DNA from: Rhodocyclaceae bacterium | GTDB taxonomy: Bacteria; Pseudomonadota; Gammaproteobacteria; Burkholderiales; Rhodocyclaceae | Direction of reading: 5' to 3' | Assembly (NCBI GenBank): GCA_023150275.1 | Contig: JAKLLG010000017.1 | Location: 1-64,000, forward strand | DNA length: 64,000 bases | In this document: positions 34,973-44,975 of the stretch, piece by piece | Layout: every line of letters starts with the position of its first letter | Numbering within the stretch: the first letter of the stretch is position 1 | Program-made: the position numbers and the translations under genes | Notes under the pieces: generated by a model | The model's input: only the letters and a program-made list of their open reading frames with translations | Told to the model about the DNA's origin: nothing | Databases searched by the model: none

Positions 34973-35356
34973 CTACCGCAACACCCGCCCCAACCCCCAC
35001 GCGCCGATCAGCGCGCCCACCGCATCGGCGGCGAGATCATCCCAGCCCGCCTGGCGGCCGGGGAGGGTGGATTGGTGCAGTTCGTCGGCGGCGCCGATGG
35101 CCAGCGCACCCAGAAAAGCCAGCAACAGCAGCATTCCGCGCGGCATGCGCAGGAGGCCGGCGGCGAGGCCGATCAGCACCGCGAACACCGCAAACAAACC
35201 GGCGTGCACCAGCTTGTCCCACGGCACGGGAATCAGCCCCACCGCGGCGGGCTGCGCGCCGCCGGCAAAAAGGCCGAACAGCAGCACCGGCAGCAATACC
35301 AGCGCAACAACGCGCACGTAGTTTTGCATTTCTGAATCGATCTTCCACATGGGCAT
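34973..35356 (-). CDS. VanZ-like membrane protein
   Basis: 127 residues with four predicted helices. The stretch VPWDKLVHAGLFAVFAVLIGLA, the helix GALAIGAADELHQSTLPGRQAGWDDLAADAVGALIGAW and the DKxxH...E.xQ...R pattern are those of the VanZ-like family, often found in exosortase loci. The biochemical role is unknown. It is the only gene on the minus strand in the eps core and its neighbours are both on plus. Start 35356 or 35329; the former has GGAAG upstream. Confidence 0.8.
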   Translation of the reverse strand: MPMWKIDSEMQNYVRVVALVLLPVLLFGLFAGGAQPAAVGLIPVPWDKLVHAGLFAVFAVLIGLAAGLLRMPRGMLLLLAFLGALAIGAADELHQSTLPGRQAGWDDLAADAVGALIGAWGLGRVLR

Positions 35357-35482
35357 GAATACTTCCGTGAATTCGCAGAGGAAACAAGAGATGAGCGATG
35401 CCAGCGCTCAACTTCACCCGCCGACGATATGAGCAACCGTCGGGAACGAACACCTCATAAACCATTTTTCAACGAAATCTCT

Positions 35483-36370
35483 ATGACAGCGATCCGAGCC
35501 ACTCTCAAGAATCCCAGCGAATCAGTGATCGCGTGGATTCTCATCGCCCTTGGTCTTCTGGCTCTCTATGTCCCGACAGTCGTCTTTCTCATGCGCGGAA
35601 TTTGGAGCAGCGATCAATACGCCCATGGCCCCATTGTTTTAGGGATCGCATGCTGGCTGGCCTACCGTAAGTGGCCCGAAATGTGGGCAATTGGCGCAGG
35701 CAAGCCGTCATACATGATCGGCGGGCCTGTCTTCATTCTGGGAATTCTGTTTTATATCATCGGCCGGCTGCAACAGATAGATCTCATTGAGCTCGGCTCT
35801 GCAATCTGGGTACTTTCAGGAATTCTTCTTGTTACCCGTGGAAGTGAAGCGCTGAAAAAGCAATGGTTTGCACTGTTTTTCATGCTTTTCATGCTTCCCT
35901 TGCCGGGTCCCATTGTCGACACTCTGACAATGCCAATGAAAACCGCAGTTTCTTACGTCGCAGAATACGTTCTTTTCTCTGCTGGCTATCCGATCGCACG
36001 CACTGGCGTCATCCTTCAAATCGGCCAATACAAATTGCTGGTGGCCGATGCATGTGCTGGCCTACACACACTCTTTACACTGGAAGCGCTTGGCCTGCTC
36101 TATCTAAACATCGTTCGCCATGACTCCTTCTTCCGGAACCTGACACTCGCAATATTGATCGTTCCGATCTCTTTCACCGCAAATGTGATTCGAGTGATCG
36201 TCCTGACCTTGATTACTTACCACTTCGGAGACGAGGCGGGGCAGGGATTCCTGCACGGGTTCGCCGGCATGGTGCTATTCCTGTCGGCACTCATCATCAT
36301 CATGGGCGTCGACTCCTTGCTCCAGCTATTGCACAAATACTGGGCGTCCCAAAGAGGACTCGCAGCATGA
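35483..36370 (+). CDS. xrtB: Exosortase B (XrtB/EpsH)
   Basis: A 295-residue inner-membrane transpeptidase-like enzyme with about eight helices that recognises and cleaves PEP-CTERM signals. The catalytic Cys lies in ADACAGLHTLFTLEALGLL, the Arg in ANVIRVIVLTLI and the His in GFLHGFAGMVLF, the exosortase triad. Class B is inferred from the epsA-epsI gene set. The start at 35483 is preferred on family length; an ATG at 35429 is possible. It overlaps epsI by 4 bp (ATGA). It should process the PEP-CTERM proteins encoded in this window. Confidence 0.93.
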   Translation: MTAIRATLKNPSESVIAWILIALGLLALYVPTVVFLMRGIWSSDQYAHGPIVLGIACWLAYRKWPEMWAIGAGKPSYMIGGPVFILGILFYIIGRLQQIDLIELGSAIWVLSGILLVTRGSEALKKQWFALFFMLFMLPLPGPIVDTLTMPMKTAVSYVAEYVLFSAGYPIARTGVILQIGQYKLLVADACAGLHTLFTLEALGLLYLNIVRHDSFFRNLTLAILIVPISFTANVIRVIVLTLITYHFGDEAGQGFLHGFAGMVLFLSALIIIMGVDSLLQLLHKYWASQRGLAA

Positions 36371-37059
36371 CCACAACATTTCGGACCTCACTGATCCTCA
36401 TGCTGGCAATGATTGTTGCCAGCATACTTCCTGCCACGATCAAGCCAACGAAACGTTTGTCTCAGGAACTCGTACACATTGACCTTGAGACTGCAGTACC
36501 GAAATCTTTCGGGGAATGGAAACTCGACCCCGCCATATCTCCGATTAAACCATCTGCAGAAACTCAGGAGAATCTCGACAAAACATACGATCAGATTTTG
36601 AGCAGAACTTACGTCAATGCGGCGGGCGAGCGCATCATGCTATCGATGGCCTATGGCGGTACACAGAACCGCGAGCTTCGTGCGCATCGCCAGGAGGTCT
36701 GCTACGCAGCACAGGGTTTCAAGATATCGAAACTAGCGAGGATCGACCTCCCTGTTGCAGGCACTTCTATCGAATCGACTCGCATGGTTGCCGAAGCCGG
36801 TGGCCGCGTAGAACCGGTGACCTATTGGTTCACGATGGGCGATCAAGTGGTTCGAAGCTACCTTGCCCGTCAATTGGTCGATCTAAAGTACACCCTTAGC
36901 GGATACATCCCGGACGGATATCTCTTCCGTGTATCGTCGATCTCGAACGACACCGAAGGCGCTTTTAAAAAGCAGCACGTTTTTGCAGAAGAGCTGCTGA
37001 AACACATTGATCCGGCACTCGCCGCCCGAATCCTTGGCAGCCCTCGGGAACGCCCGTAG
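36367..37059 (+). CDS. epsI: EpsI, exosortase-associated protein
   Basis: 230 residues, one N-terminal membrane helix or signal anchor (LILMLAMIVASILPA) and a periplasmic EpsI domain (TIGR02914 type): VPKSFGEWKLDP, LSRTYVNAAGERIMLSMAYGG and LRAHRQEVCYAAQGFKI. In many exosortases EpsI is fused to the C-terminus; here it is a separate gene overlapping xrtB by ATGA. It probably serves polymer export or exosortase function in the periplasm. Confidence 0.9.
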   Translation: MTTTFRTSLILMLAMIVASILPATIKPTKRLSQELVHIDLETAVPKSFGEWKLDPAISPIKPSAETQENLDKTYDQILSRTYVNAAGERIMLSMAYGGTQNRELRAHRQEVCYAAQGFKISKLARIDLPVAGTSIESTRMVAEAGGRVEPVTYWFTMGDQVVRSYLARQLVDLKYTLSGYIPDGYLFRVSSISNDTEGAFKKQHVFAEELLKHIDPALAARILGSPRERP

Positions 37060-37078
37060 CGCTAACTATCCCGCTTAT

Positions 37079-38647
37079 ATGCCGGCACTACCCATTTCTT
37101 TCCGCAACAGATTCAGCTTGCGCGCGCCTGCCGTGCGTAAGAGCGACGCATTTTTAGTGCTGTTTACGGGATCCCTAGCCGCATTTCTCGGACTGTTTGT
37201 TGCCTATTTCTGCTATCTCGCTGGCTATGCTGCAATCTATTATCTGACCGCGCTTCTCCTGATCATTTTTTTGCCGCTGATAGTATTCACCCGCGAGAAC
37301 CCCGCCCGCTTTGCCTTCCTGCTGGTCGTGCTCGGGCTACCGGCGGTCGCCTACATCGTTCCACCCGGGCGATTCGGCATCAGTGTTTTCGACTACAGCA
37401 TGATCTTCGTTCTTGTGGCAGATGTTTGGCGCAGAGCGATGCATCGAAAGACGCACCACGCTGCGCTGTTTCCGACACCAGAATGGCGCTGGGTTTTCTT
37501 GCTCATGCTGCCGGTGGTTGCCCTCGCGCAAGCGCGCGGCGTATCGGCCTGGACCTTCATCGAGATATCCCTCATCTATGTTTTCTTCCTCGCCACGCTG
37601 CGCGAGCTTGAAACCAACGAAGGCACGGAGCGCCTGTTCCTCCTGCTCGCCTTGTCGACCATCGTGCTGGCCGTCGGCACGCTCATCGAGCGCGTCACGC
37701 ACATCAACCTCAGCATGAGCAGCGCCAACCTCAACCAGGTTTCCTACGCAGGCGGCATGTTCATCCACCGCGCCGGTGGTTTCTTCCAGGATCCACAGAA
37801 GGCTGCCCAGTTCTTCTCCTGCGCCGCACTGCTGCTCTTCTCCATTGCCATCGGGCGGCCGTTTTCCAGCGCGAGAATTCGCCTGATCGTCATCCTCGCG
37901 GCGCTCGCCGCAATCAGCGGCCTGTTCCTGACAGCCTCCCGGGCCGCCTTGCTGGCGGCAATCGTCGTCATCCCCGCCGCCATTCTCTTTGCCACCCGCA
38001 GTGGTGCCGCAGCCAAGCTCGTATCGATCTCGTTCGTTTCGCTCATCGTGCTCACCGCGATGCTCATTCCTACTGATGCTCTCATCGACATGCTGCCCAA
38101 GGAAATCGCGAGCCGTTTGCCGAATGTCGAAGAATCCATGCATGTGCGCATGAAGCTCTGGTTCGACACATGGGACATGTTCGCCGATCATCCGCTCAGC
38201 GGCGTCGGGCTCGGCGGATTCAAGGCCTACCTGATCGCCAAGAACCCGGGGCTGCACAACTACATGGGCATGGGCAGCCCGCTCGGCGGTGGCTACATCC
38301 CCGACCAGCCGGAAAGTGGCTACTTCAAGATCCTGTACGAAAGCGGAATTCTCGGTTCCCTCGCCGCGACGCTGCTGCTGCTCGCCACGCTGCGCCGCGC
38401 GGCCGGGGTCGTCCTGTCATCCATTGCACCGCAGGCCTGGAAAGCCGAAGTTGTGGGGGCCATGGCAGCGCTGCTCGTCTTTGCGATGACCTTTGCCACC
38501 TTGTTCACCTTGTCCGACGAGAAGAACGTGGTCATCCTCGTTTTGCCGCTAGCGATTATCTGGGCTCGGTCGATCGGTCTTACTGCTATCCAGAAGACAA
38601 ATATCTTCAGTCCTTCCGATCTACGAGTAACCATCTCGAAAGCGTAG
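37079..38647 (+). CDS. O-antigen ligase/Wzy-like polymerase
   Basis: A 522-residue polytopic membrane protein with about 12 helices and a large periplasmic loop (about 360-430, WFDTWDMFADHPLSGVGLGGFKAYL), the pattern of the Wzy_C/O-antigen ligase family. In this locus it is the likely polymerase of the repeat units. The frame is open to 37007; the ATG at 37079 is the better start. It follows epsI by 19 bp and overlaps nothing at the 3' end. Confidence 0.87.
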   Translation: MPALPISFRNRFSLRAPAVRKSDAFLVLFTGSLAAFLGLFVAYFCYLAGYAAIYYLTALLLIIFLPLIVFTRENPARFAFLLVVLGLPAVAYIVPPGRFGISVFDYSMIFVLVADVWRRAMHRKTHHAALFPTPEWRWVFLLMLPVVALAQARGVSAWTFIEISLIYVFFLATLRELETNEGTERLFLLLALSTIVLAVGTLIERVTHINLSMSSANLNQVSYAGGMFIHRAGGFFQDPQKAAQFFSCAALLLFSIAIGRPFSSARIRLIVILAALAAISGLFLTASRAALLAAIVVIPAAILFATRSGAAAKLVSISFVSLIVLTAMLIPTDALIDMLPKEIASRLPNVEESMHVRMKLWFDTWDMFADHPLSGVGLGGFKAYLIAKNPGLHNYMGMGSPLGGGYIPDQPESGYFKILYESGILGSLAATLLLLATLRRAAGVVLSSIAPQAWKAEVVGAMAALLVFAMTFATLFTLSDEKNVVILVLPLAIIWARSIGLTAIQKTNIFSPSDLRVTISKA

Positions 38648-38649
38648 TC

Positions 38650-39060
38650 GTGGTACTCACTCTTCACCGTATTTCTCACCGTCTTTTCCTGTGGAAAATC
38701 CCGGTGCTACCTCGTGTGCTTTACGGATTAAACAGGATCCTATTCGCAGTTGTACTTCCTCCATCCGTGCAATTGGGTAAGGGAGTTGTCCTCGGCTACT
38801 CCGGTCTTGGTACGGTTATCCACGCCAGAGCTGTTATTGGTGACCGAGTTACCATCGGGGCGAATGTCACTATTGGCGGGAAAACTCCCCACTACAACGT
38901 TCCAGTGATCGGAAACGGGGTTGATATTGGCGCCGGCGCACGTATTTTGGGCCCGATCCGAATCGGTGATAACGCCGTCATTGGGGCAAACGCTGTCGTG
39001 ATTTGCGACGTTGCTCCGAATTCCGTTGTTGCTGGAGTGCCAGCAAAGGTAATTCGCTAG
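38650..39060 (+). CDS. Serine-acetyltransferase-like hexapeptide O-acetyltransferase
   Basis: 136 residues from a GTG at 38650, 3 bp after the polymerase stop. A left-handed beta helix is seen from the hexapeptide rhythm: IHARAVIGDRVTIGANVTIGG, IGNGVDIGAGARILGPIRIGDNAVIGANAVV and the ending DVAPNSVVAGVPAKVIR. The N-terminal stretch LPRVLYGLNRILFAVVLPPSVQLGKG is that of EPS-locus members. Probably acetylates sugars of the polymer or a nucleotide sugar. Confidence 0.85.
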   Translation: MVLTLHRISHRLFLWKIPVLPRVLYGLNRILFAVVLPPSVQLGKGVVLGYSGLGTVIHARAVIGDRVTIGANVTIGGKTPHYNVPVIGNGVDIGAGARILGPIRIGDNAVIGANAVVICDVAPNSVVAGVPAKVIR

Positions 39061-39063
39061 ATC

Positions 39064-40560
39064 ATGGCGTCTAGTGCACCTCGTGGAGTCCTTTTGGCCT
39101 CTTTCGGCATGATTTATCAGCAGGCCATTTCCTTTGTCTCGGGCCTGATTGTGGCGCGCGTCATCGGCGCCAGTGAATATGGCATCTTTTCGCTGGCCCG
39201 CAGTATCCAGCAGGTGGTGGGCCTGTTCTCACGCCTCGGTCTCGATGTCGGCCTGCAGCGCTTCATGGGTGAAGCCGGAAACCACCCGGGGAAACGAGTT
39301 GCCCGGCTGGCAATGATCGGCCGCTTCAGGCTCGTCGCACTGGGGCTTTCACTGCTGCCGATCGCGCTGCTGGCACTCGGGCTCGGTGCGCAGATCGAGG
39401 AACACCTGTATCGCTACGACCAGTTTTCGGCCGTCCTGCTCGTAACCTTCATCGCCATACCGTTTCTTTCCGACATCGCCGTTCTGGGTGGCGTCTATCG
39501 CGGCACCTTCAACCCCGCTCCGGCCGTCCTCGCCGAATACATCATTCTTCCGAGCATCAGGCTGCTTGCGATCCTCGTACTCTTCGCGCTCGGCTTTCGC
39601 CTGTGGGCCGTCGTCGTTGGCAGTTCCCTGGCAGCCCTCGCGGCCTCGCTCTTTCTCGCCGTCAAATTCCACCGTTACCAAAGCTCGTTTCCGTCGCACG
39701 GCGAACCCATCGCCGATGCCGGCAGGGTCGGCGCCACCCTCCGCTACTCCGCCGTGATCGCCTGCGCAATGAGCGTCACCCTGCTGACCCGCTCGGTCGA
39801 CAGCTTCCTCCTTGGCTACTACACCTCCGCGGCAGAGGTCGGCCAGTACGCACTGGTCCAGATGATGCTCATCCTTGTCGGGTTGTTCGGGGCCGCACTC
39901 GGGCAGACGCTGGGCGCCCAGATTGCCGAGCGCTTCGCCGCCGAGGACCACGCGGGAATAGAGCGCCTGCTCGAACGCAACGTCAGGCTGATTGCACTGG
40001 TTTCCTGCCCTTTGTTCGCGGTGTTCTTCTTCTGGGGAACCGATCTCGTGCTGGTATTCGGGCCCAGCTATCAGTTGCCGTCTGCCGTCGTACGCTGGCT
40101 TGCCGCGGGCGCGCTGTTGCTGACGCTGACGGCCTGTGCCGGCTTTGCGCTTTCGATGACGGGCAGGCACGCGCTCGAACTCAAGATACTGATCCTCGGC
40201 CTCGCCGCCTCCTTGCTGCTGTGCGCCGCGCTGATACCCGGGCTGGGGCAGCTTGGCGCCGCCGTGGCCGTTTTTTTCTCGCTCACACTGGCCAACCTGG
40301 TTCGCCTCTATGTAGTGTGGCGGAACCTGAATGTATTCCACCTGCGCTGGGGGCATCTGCGCACCTTCGTTCTCTCCCTTGCGCTCTCCTTCCCCCTGAG
40401 CTTCACGGCGGGTGGCGACGGCCATGAGCGCATCCTGCGCGCCGCGGGTGGGGCGTTCGCCTATCTGCTCATCTATGCCGCCACCGTGTGGTGGCTGATG
40501 GAGAGGGATGAGCGCGAGTCGATTCGCCAGATTTTCGCAAAGCGCTTTAACAGGACCTGA
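39064..40560 (+). CDS. Wzx-like oligosaccharide flippase
   Basis: 498 residues with about 12-14 helices, polysaccharide transporter family of the MOP superfamily (GVLLASFGMIYQQAISFVSGLIVARVIGASEYGIFSLARSIQ region, conserved N-terminus). It moves lipid-linked repeat units across the inner membrane. It starts 3 bp after the acetyltransferase gene and is followed 5 bp later by a glycosyltransferase gene. Confidence 0.9.
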   Translation: MASSAPRGVLLASFGMIYQQAISFVSGLIVARVIGASEYGIFSLARSIQQVVGLFSRLGLDVGLQRFMGEAGNHPGKRVARLAMIGRFRLVALGLSLLPIALLALGLGAQIEEHLYRYDQFSAVLLVTFIAIPFLSDIAVLGGVYRGTFNPAPAVLAEYIILPSIRLLAILVLFALGFRLWAVVVGSSLAALAASLFLAVKFHRYQSSFPSHGEPIADAGRVGATLRYSAVIACAMSVTLLTRSVDSFLLGYYTSAAEVGQYALVQMMLILVGLFGAALGQTLGAQIAERFAAEDHAGIERLLERNVRLIALVSCPLFAVFFFWGTDLVLVFGPSYQLPSAVVRWLAAGALLLTLTACAGFALSMTGRHALELKILILGLAASLLLCAALIPGLGQLGAAVAVFFSLTLANLVRLYVVWRNLNVFHLRWGHLRTFVLSLALSFPLSFTAGGDGHERILRAAGGAFAYLLIYAATVWWLMERDERESIRQIFAKRFNRT

Positions 40561-40565
40561 TCACC

Positions 40566-41699
40566 GTGCGCATTGCCCTTGTCGCTCTCCATTTCGCCGA
40601 ATATGCCTCTCGCCTTGCGCTGGCCCTGGCGCAGGACCATACCGTACTGCTTGTTCTGCGCATGGACAATGCGAAGAGCGAACTGTCGAATGCACTTCGC
40701 GAAGCACTGGAGAAGAACGTCAAGCTGGTGCTGATTGAGCATCAACAGTTACGGCAGCCAGGCATTTTCGCCGCTGCGCGTTCGCTAATTGGCGCGGTCA
40801 CCCGCTTTAATCCGGATGTCGTGCATTGCCAAGAGTATCTCGCTGACTACGCTGCCTGGGGCACCTTGCGGCTTTCCGCAAAATTCCCGCTCGTGCTGAC
40901 GGTTCACGATCACCAGTCGCATTCCGGAGCAGACTCTGCTCTGCCGCTTCGCAAGCAGTGGTATCGACGACAACTGCGGAATCGTGCGGACAGGATCATC
41001 GTTCATGGCGAAACCATCCGCCAGGAAATGCTCGCCGATCCTGCACAACTTAACAAATCGATCGCGAGCATCATGCACGGCGTGCTCGGCGTCGACGAAT
41101 GCACCGATTGCGAGACTATCCCGGAACCGCGCACACTGCTTTTCTTCGGTCGCATAGAAGCCTACAAGGGCTTGCGCGTATTGCTCGACGCACTCGAAAT
41201 CCTCCAGTCCCGGAACAGCGAACCCGTTCGACTGATCATCGCCGGCAGAGGCTCGGATCTCGAGACGCAGCGCTCCCGTGTCGAGGCCAACCCCGCCATC
41301 GAACTCATCGATCAGTTCATCCCCGTTGAGGCCATCCCCCGGTTGTTCTCTCGAAGCGCAATCGTTGTGCTGCCGTACATCGATGCCACGCAGAGTGGCG
41401 TCGCGGCCCTGGCATTCGCCTTTGGCCGCCCGGTCATCGCCTCTGCGACAGGGGCGCTACCCGAGGTGGTACGGGAAGGGGAGACTGGCATGCTGGTCCC
41501 TCCCGGAGATGCGACGTCGCTTGCCGAAGCCATTGAACACGTCCTGACGACCGAGCACCTTTGGCAGAAGCTTTCTGAAGGTGCGCTGCTTTGCGCACAA
41601 ACAGACTTATCTTGGGACTCGATAGCAACACAGACTGCGGCTGCATACTCAGGGCTACTGGGGGAAATTAACTTTTCCCAGCCGAGGCGCATGCAATGA
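40566..41699 (+). CDS. Glycosyltransferase family 4 protein
   Basis: 377 residues from a GTG start. GT-B fold: N-terminal acceptor domain and a C-terminal nucleotide-sugar domain with LLFFGRIEAYKGLRVLLDAL, VRLIIAGRGSDL and the EX7E-like region around GVAALAFAFGRPVIASATGALPEVVREG. It adds one sugar of the repeat unit. It overlaps the next gene by 4 bp (ATGA). Confidence 0.9.
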   Translation: MRIALVALHFAEYASRLALALAQDHTVLLVLRMDNAKSELSNALREALEKNVKLVLIEHQQLRQPGIFAAARSLIGAVTRFNPDVVHCQEYLADYAAWGTLRLSAKFPLVLTVHDHQSHSGADSALPLRKQWYRRQLRNRADRIIVHGETIRQEMLADPAQLNKSIASIMHGVLGVDECTDCETIPEPRTLLFFGRIEAYKGLRVLLDALEILQSRNSEPVRLIIAGRGSDLETQRSRVEANPAIELIDQFIPVEAIPRLFSRSAIVVLPYIDATQSGVAALAFAFGRPVIASATGALPEVVREGETGMLVPPGDATSLAEAIEHVLTTEHLWQKLSEGALLCAQTDLSWDSIATQTAAAYSGLLGEINFSQPRRMQ

Positions 41700-42817
41700 A
41701 GTTGCTATTTGTTGTCTCGTCATTCGGTGTCGGCGGTGCGGAGAAGCATACCTTTGATCTTGCCGAAAAATTGGCCTCGCGCGGCCATAGCTGCAAGATT
41801 GTTTCACTTCGATCAGCAACATTTTCGGCCCTTGATGAAGGGGCGATTCCAAATGTGCCCCTCGGCTACTGCAACGCAAAGCGCTTCTTAGATTTTGGTG
41901 CTGTCACTTCTTTAGCAAACCATATATCGGAATACACTCCAGACGTCGTTGTGTGCGTCAATCAGCACGCGGTTATGTACGCGCATCTTGCTTCACTGCG
42001 GGAAATGGTTTCTCGAGTGGCTACAATATTTCACACGACGAAGCTCTTAACGAAGAAAGACTATTTTCTAAATCGCCTGTTTAAGTTCTTTTTTTACCGT
42101 TCCGATCTCCTCGTCTTCGTATGTGACTTCCAGGCACGTTACTGGAAGGAACGCCGGCTGAGCGCCAGGCGCGTGGAGGTCGTCCATAACGGGGTCGACA
42201 CCGAGCGTTTTTCTCCCGACACGTCGGCGGCACGCGCCAAAATCAGGCTCGCGCATGGCATCGCGGAATCGGATTTCGTCATCGGGATTACTGCTGCGTT
42301 CAGGCCAGAAAAGAACCATTCGTTCCTGCTGCGGGCGCTGCAGCAACTCCGGGCCGCCGGTGTGGCGGCAAAGCTGCTGCTGGTGGGAGACGGCCCGCTG
42401 CGCGGGGTTCTTGAAGCCGAAGCCGCCTCGCTCGGCGTACGCGATCATGTGGTCTTTGCCGGCGCTCAAGCGGATGTCCGGCCATACATCTCTGCCTTCG
42501 ACGTGTTCGCGCTGGTGAGTTTCACCGAAGCGTTTTCGCTTGCGGCCCTGGAAGCGATGGCCATGGGTATTCCGGCCGTTCTCTCGGATGTTGGCGGTGC
42601 GCGCGAAATGGTTGTCGATGGAGAGACCGGATTCATTTTCCAGACGAACGACATGAAGCAGTTCATTGCGACCATGAACGTGTTAAGAGAGCGCGACGCA
42701 GCCAGGGCAATGGGCATGGCGGCCCACCGCTTCGTCAATGCCCGCTTCACGCACAAGGCGATGGTTGATCGCTATGAGCAGTTGTTCGGCGCGCTTGTGC
42801 CGCAGGGTCGTTGCTGA
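41696..42817 (+). CDS. Glycosyltransferase family 4 protein
   Basis: 373 residues, GT-B fold of the GT4 type: N-terminal MKLLFVVSSFGVGGAEKHTFDLAEKLASRGH, middle VVHNGVDTERFSP, and C-terminal FRPEKNHSFLLRAL, AFSLAALEAMAMGIPAVLSDVGGAREMVVDGETG (EX7E motif). Base composition is lower in GC over the first 450 bp than in the rest. It is followed after 1 bp by the lyase gene. Confidence 0.9.
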   Translation: MKLLFVVSSFGVGGAEKHTFDLAEKLASRGHSCKIVSLRSATFSALDEGAIPNVPLGYCNAKRFLDFGAVTSLANHISEYTPDVVVCVNQHAVMYAHLASLREMVSRVATIFHTTKLLTKKDYFLNRLFKFFFYRSDLLVFVCDFQARYWKERRLSARRVEVVHNGVDTERFSPDTSAARAKIRLAHGIAESDFVIGITAAFRPEKNHSFLLRALQQLRAAGVAAKLLLVGDGPLRGVLEAEAASLGVRDHVVFAGAQADVRPYISAFDVFALVSFTEAFSLAALEAMAMGIPAVLSDVGGAREMVVDGETGFIFQTNDMKQFIATMNVLRERDAARAMGMAAHRFVNARFTHKAMVDRYEQLFGALVPQGRC

Positions 42818-42818
42818 C

Positions 42819-44879
42819 ATGCGCTTGCACCGCCATCCGATTCCCGTCTGCGCGCGGCATTTTTCCGGCATCAGCCTCGCGCTGGCGCTGATGACACCGT
42901 TGGCCTTGCTGCCGGGTGCGGCAACAAGCGCCACCAATTCAGACCCTGCAGCCTTTGACGCAAACCAGGCGATAGCACTCGCCGGGAAGGCACAAAGGCC
43001 TCGCAGCCTGGGGTCGGGCAGCGAGATATCCGCCCTGCGAACGGCTTTGCGCACGGGTGAGCGGCAGCAGGCTTTTGCCCGGCTGCGGGAAAGGGTGCAG
43101 CGCTTCGCCACCACCGCGCCGGACATGGCGGTCATCCGTGCGCAGGAGGATAGGCATCGCGACCTAGCGACGGGTCGCGCAAACCCGGAGTATGCGCGCC
43201 GAGTCAGCGACGATCTCGTTATCAAGAACATCGCCGATACTGAGGCGCGCAATCTTCAGGAGGCTGCCTTTGTCGCGTGGGCTGACGACGACGCAGCACT
43301 GACGCAAGCGGTCGTGAAGCGTGCGCTGGCACTGGCGACACTCGATCCGAATGGCATCACCGGCGCTCGGGGGGAGGAGCTCTCTGCTGCCAATGTCACC
43401 ATTACGCTGGCGCTCGTGCTGGATTGGCACCATGCCAGGCTTGGGGCAGATCAGCGCAGGCAGATTCTGGCGGCGATCAGCTCACGCATGGAGGGGTTGG
43501 TCGAGCGGATCACGCAGGGGGCGCGTGCGCTGACGGCCCCCGTGGCCGATTCCCACTCGACGGAAATCGCAGGTGCCATTGCGGAGACGGCGGCGTTGAC
43601 GCTCGGCGAGACGCCACTCGCAACACAATGGGCGCAGCGCGTCTGGCCGGTTTATGCCGCAACGCTTTCGCGCTGGGGCGGCGATGACGGCGGCTTTGCC
43701 AACGGCACGGCCTATGCCTCCTGGGATGTGGGTGCCTATACGCTGCGGCATCTCGATACGCTGCGTCGTGCGGCGGGCATCAATCTTTTTGCCAAGGCGT
43801 GGATGCGGAATTTTGGCCGCTATCTGGTCTACATGCTGCCGCCGGGCACGCCAAGCAATGTATTTGGGGATGCGGCCGAACGCTCGATGCCGGAAGACTG
43901 GGCGCGCTATGCAAATGCCTATGCGCTGCGAGTGAATTCGCCGCTTTATGCCTGGTACGCGAGGCAGTGGTTCCAGCAGGATGCGTTCCGACTCGAATTG
44001 CTGACGGCGCCGCTGGGGCAAGCCGGCAGCAATAGCTGGCCGGACGATACGCCGCATTCGGCGCACTTCCCGTCGATCGGGTGGGTGGCCATGCATAGCG
44101 ATCTGCGCGATCGCGGCCGGGTTTCGGTCTATTTCAAGAGCAGCCCGTACGGCTCGACCAGCCATAGCCACGCGGACCAGAACAGTTTCACCGTCGTCAG
44201 TGGCGGTCGCCCGTTGTTGATCGACAGCGGTTACTACGACGCCTTCGGCAGCAATCACCATTTTTCATGGGCGCGCCAGACGATGGCGCACAACGCGATT
44301 ACCTTCGACAAGGGCCAGGGGCAGGGAGCGGGAACCCGGCAAGCGGGCGACGCCGGAGCGACAGGCCGGGTCTCCCAGTACGATGATTCCGGATCGAAGG
44401 TGCTGGCCACGGGCAATGCGGCAACCGCGTACAAGGGAGCGTTGTCGAGGGCGGTTCGCTCGATCGCCTATCTGCGGCCAAAGACGATCGTCGTGTTCGA
44501 CGCCCTGGACTCCGCGTCGGCGAGAACGTACGAATGGAATCTGCATGCGCTGGATCGGGCACGGGCGATCAGCGATTCGAAACTCGAAATAGTGAACGGT
44601 GACGAGAAGCTTTGTGTCGATTTTCATGCCGACGCGCCATTCACATTCAGCGAAAAACGGGGATTCCCCGTGCCGCCGGTCAGGGATGCCAAGAATCCGC
44701 GTCCGGATCAGTGGCACGGCGTGTTTTCCATCGCGATGCCGGCGCGCTCGGCGCGCTTCGTTGCCGTGCTGCGCGTTGGCTGCGGCGATGTCGCCGCAGA
44801 TATCCAATGGTCCGGCAGTCAGGTTGTTGCGAACATTGACGGCACACGGCTGGTCTTCGACGGGGCGAGCGTGAAATGA
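42819..44879 (+). CDS. Heparinase II/III-like polysaccharide lyase, secreted
   Basis: 686 residues: signal peptide (ISLALALMTPLALLPGAATSA), an alpha/alpha toroid in the N-terminal half and a beta-sandwich heparinase II/III domain marked by SPYGSTSHSHADQNSFTVVSGGRPLLIDSGYY and WARQTMAHNAITFD. These enzymes cleave uronic-acid polymers by beta-elimination in the periplasm. Position in the EPS locus suggests trimming, release or clearance of the polymer made here. It is one of two such genes in the cluster. Confidence 0.85.
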   Translation: MRLHRHPIPVCARHFSGISLALALMTPLALLPGAATSATNSDPAAFDANQAIALAGKAQRPRSLGSGSEISALRTALRTGERQQAFARLRERVQRFATTAPDMAVIRAQEDRHRDLATGRANPEYARRVSDDLVIKNIADTEARNLQEAAFVAWADDDAALTQAVVKRALALATLDPNGITGARGEELSAANVTITLALVLDWHHARLGADQRRQILAAISSRMEGLVERITQGARALTAPVADSHSTEIAGAIAETAALTLGETPLATQWAQRVWPVYAATLSRWGGDDGGFANGTAYASWDVGAYTLRHLDTLRRAAGINLFAKAWMRNFGRYLVYMLPPGTPSNVFGDAAERSMPEDWARYANAYALRVNSPLYAWYARQWFQQDAFRLELLTAPLGQAGSNSWPDDTPHSAHFPSIGWVAMHSDLRDRGRVSVYFKSSPYGSTSHSHADQNSFTVVSGGRPLLIDSGYYDAFGSNHHFSWARQTMAHNAITFDKGQGQGAGTRQAGDAGATGRVSQYDDSGSKVLATGNAATAYKGALSRAVRSIAYLRPKTIVVFDALDSASARTYEWNLHALDRARAISDSKLEIVNGDEKLCVDFHADAPFTFSEKRGFPVPPVRDAKNPRPDQWHGVFSIAMPARSARFVAVLRVGCGDVAADIQWSGSQVVANIDGTRLVFDGASVK

Positions 44880-44975
44880 GGGCAAACTCCGCCGTTCTTT
44901 CGCCGGCCTCTTTCGCGGAAACGCCTTGGGTCAAGCCATGCGGCCAGCTTGCAATCTGTTGGGGGGCTGTTGCTC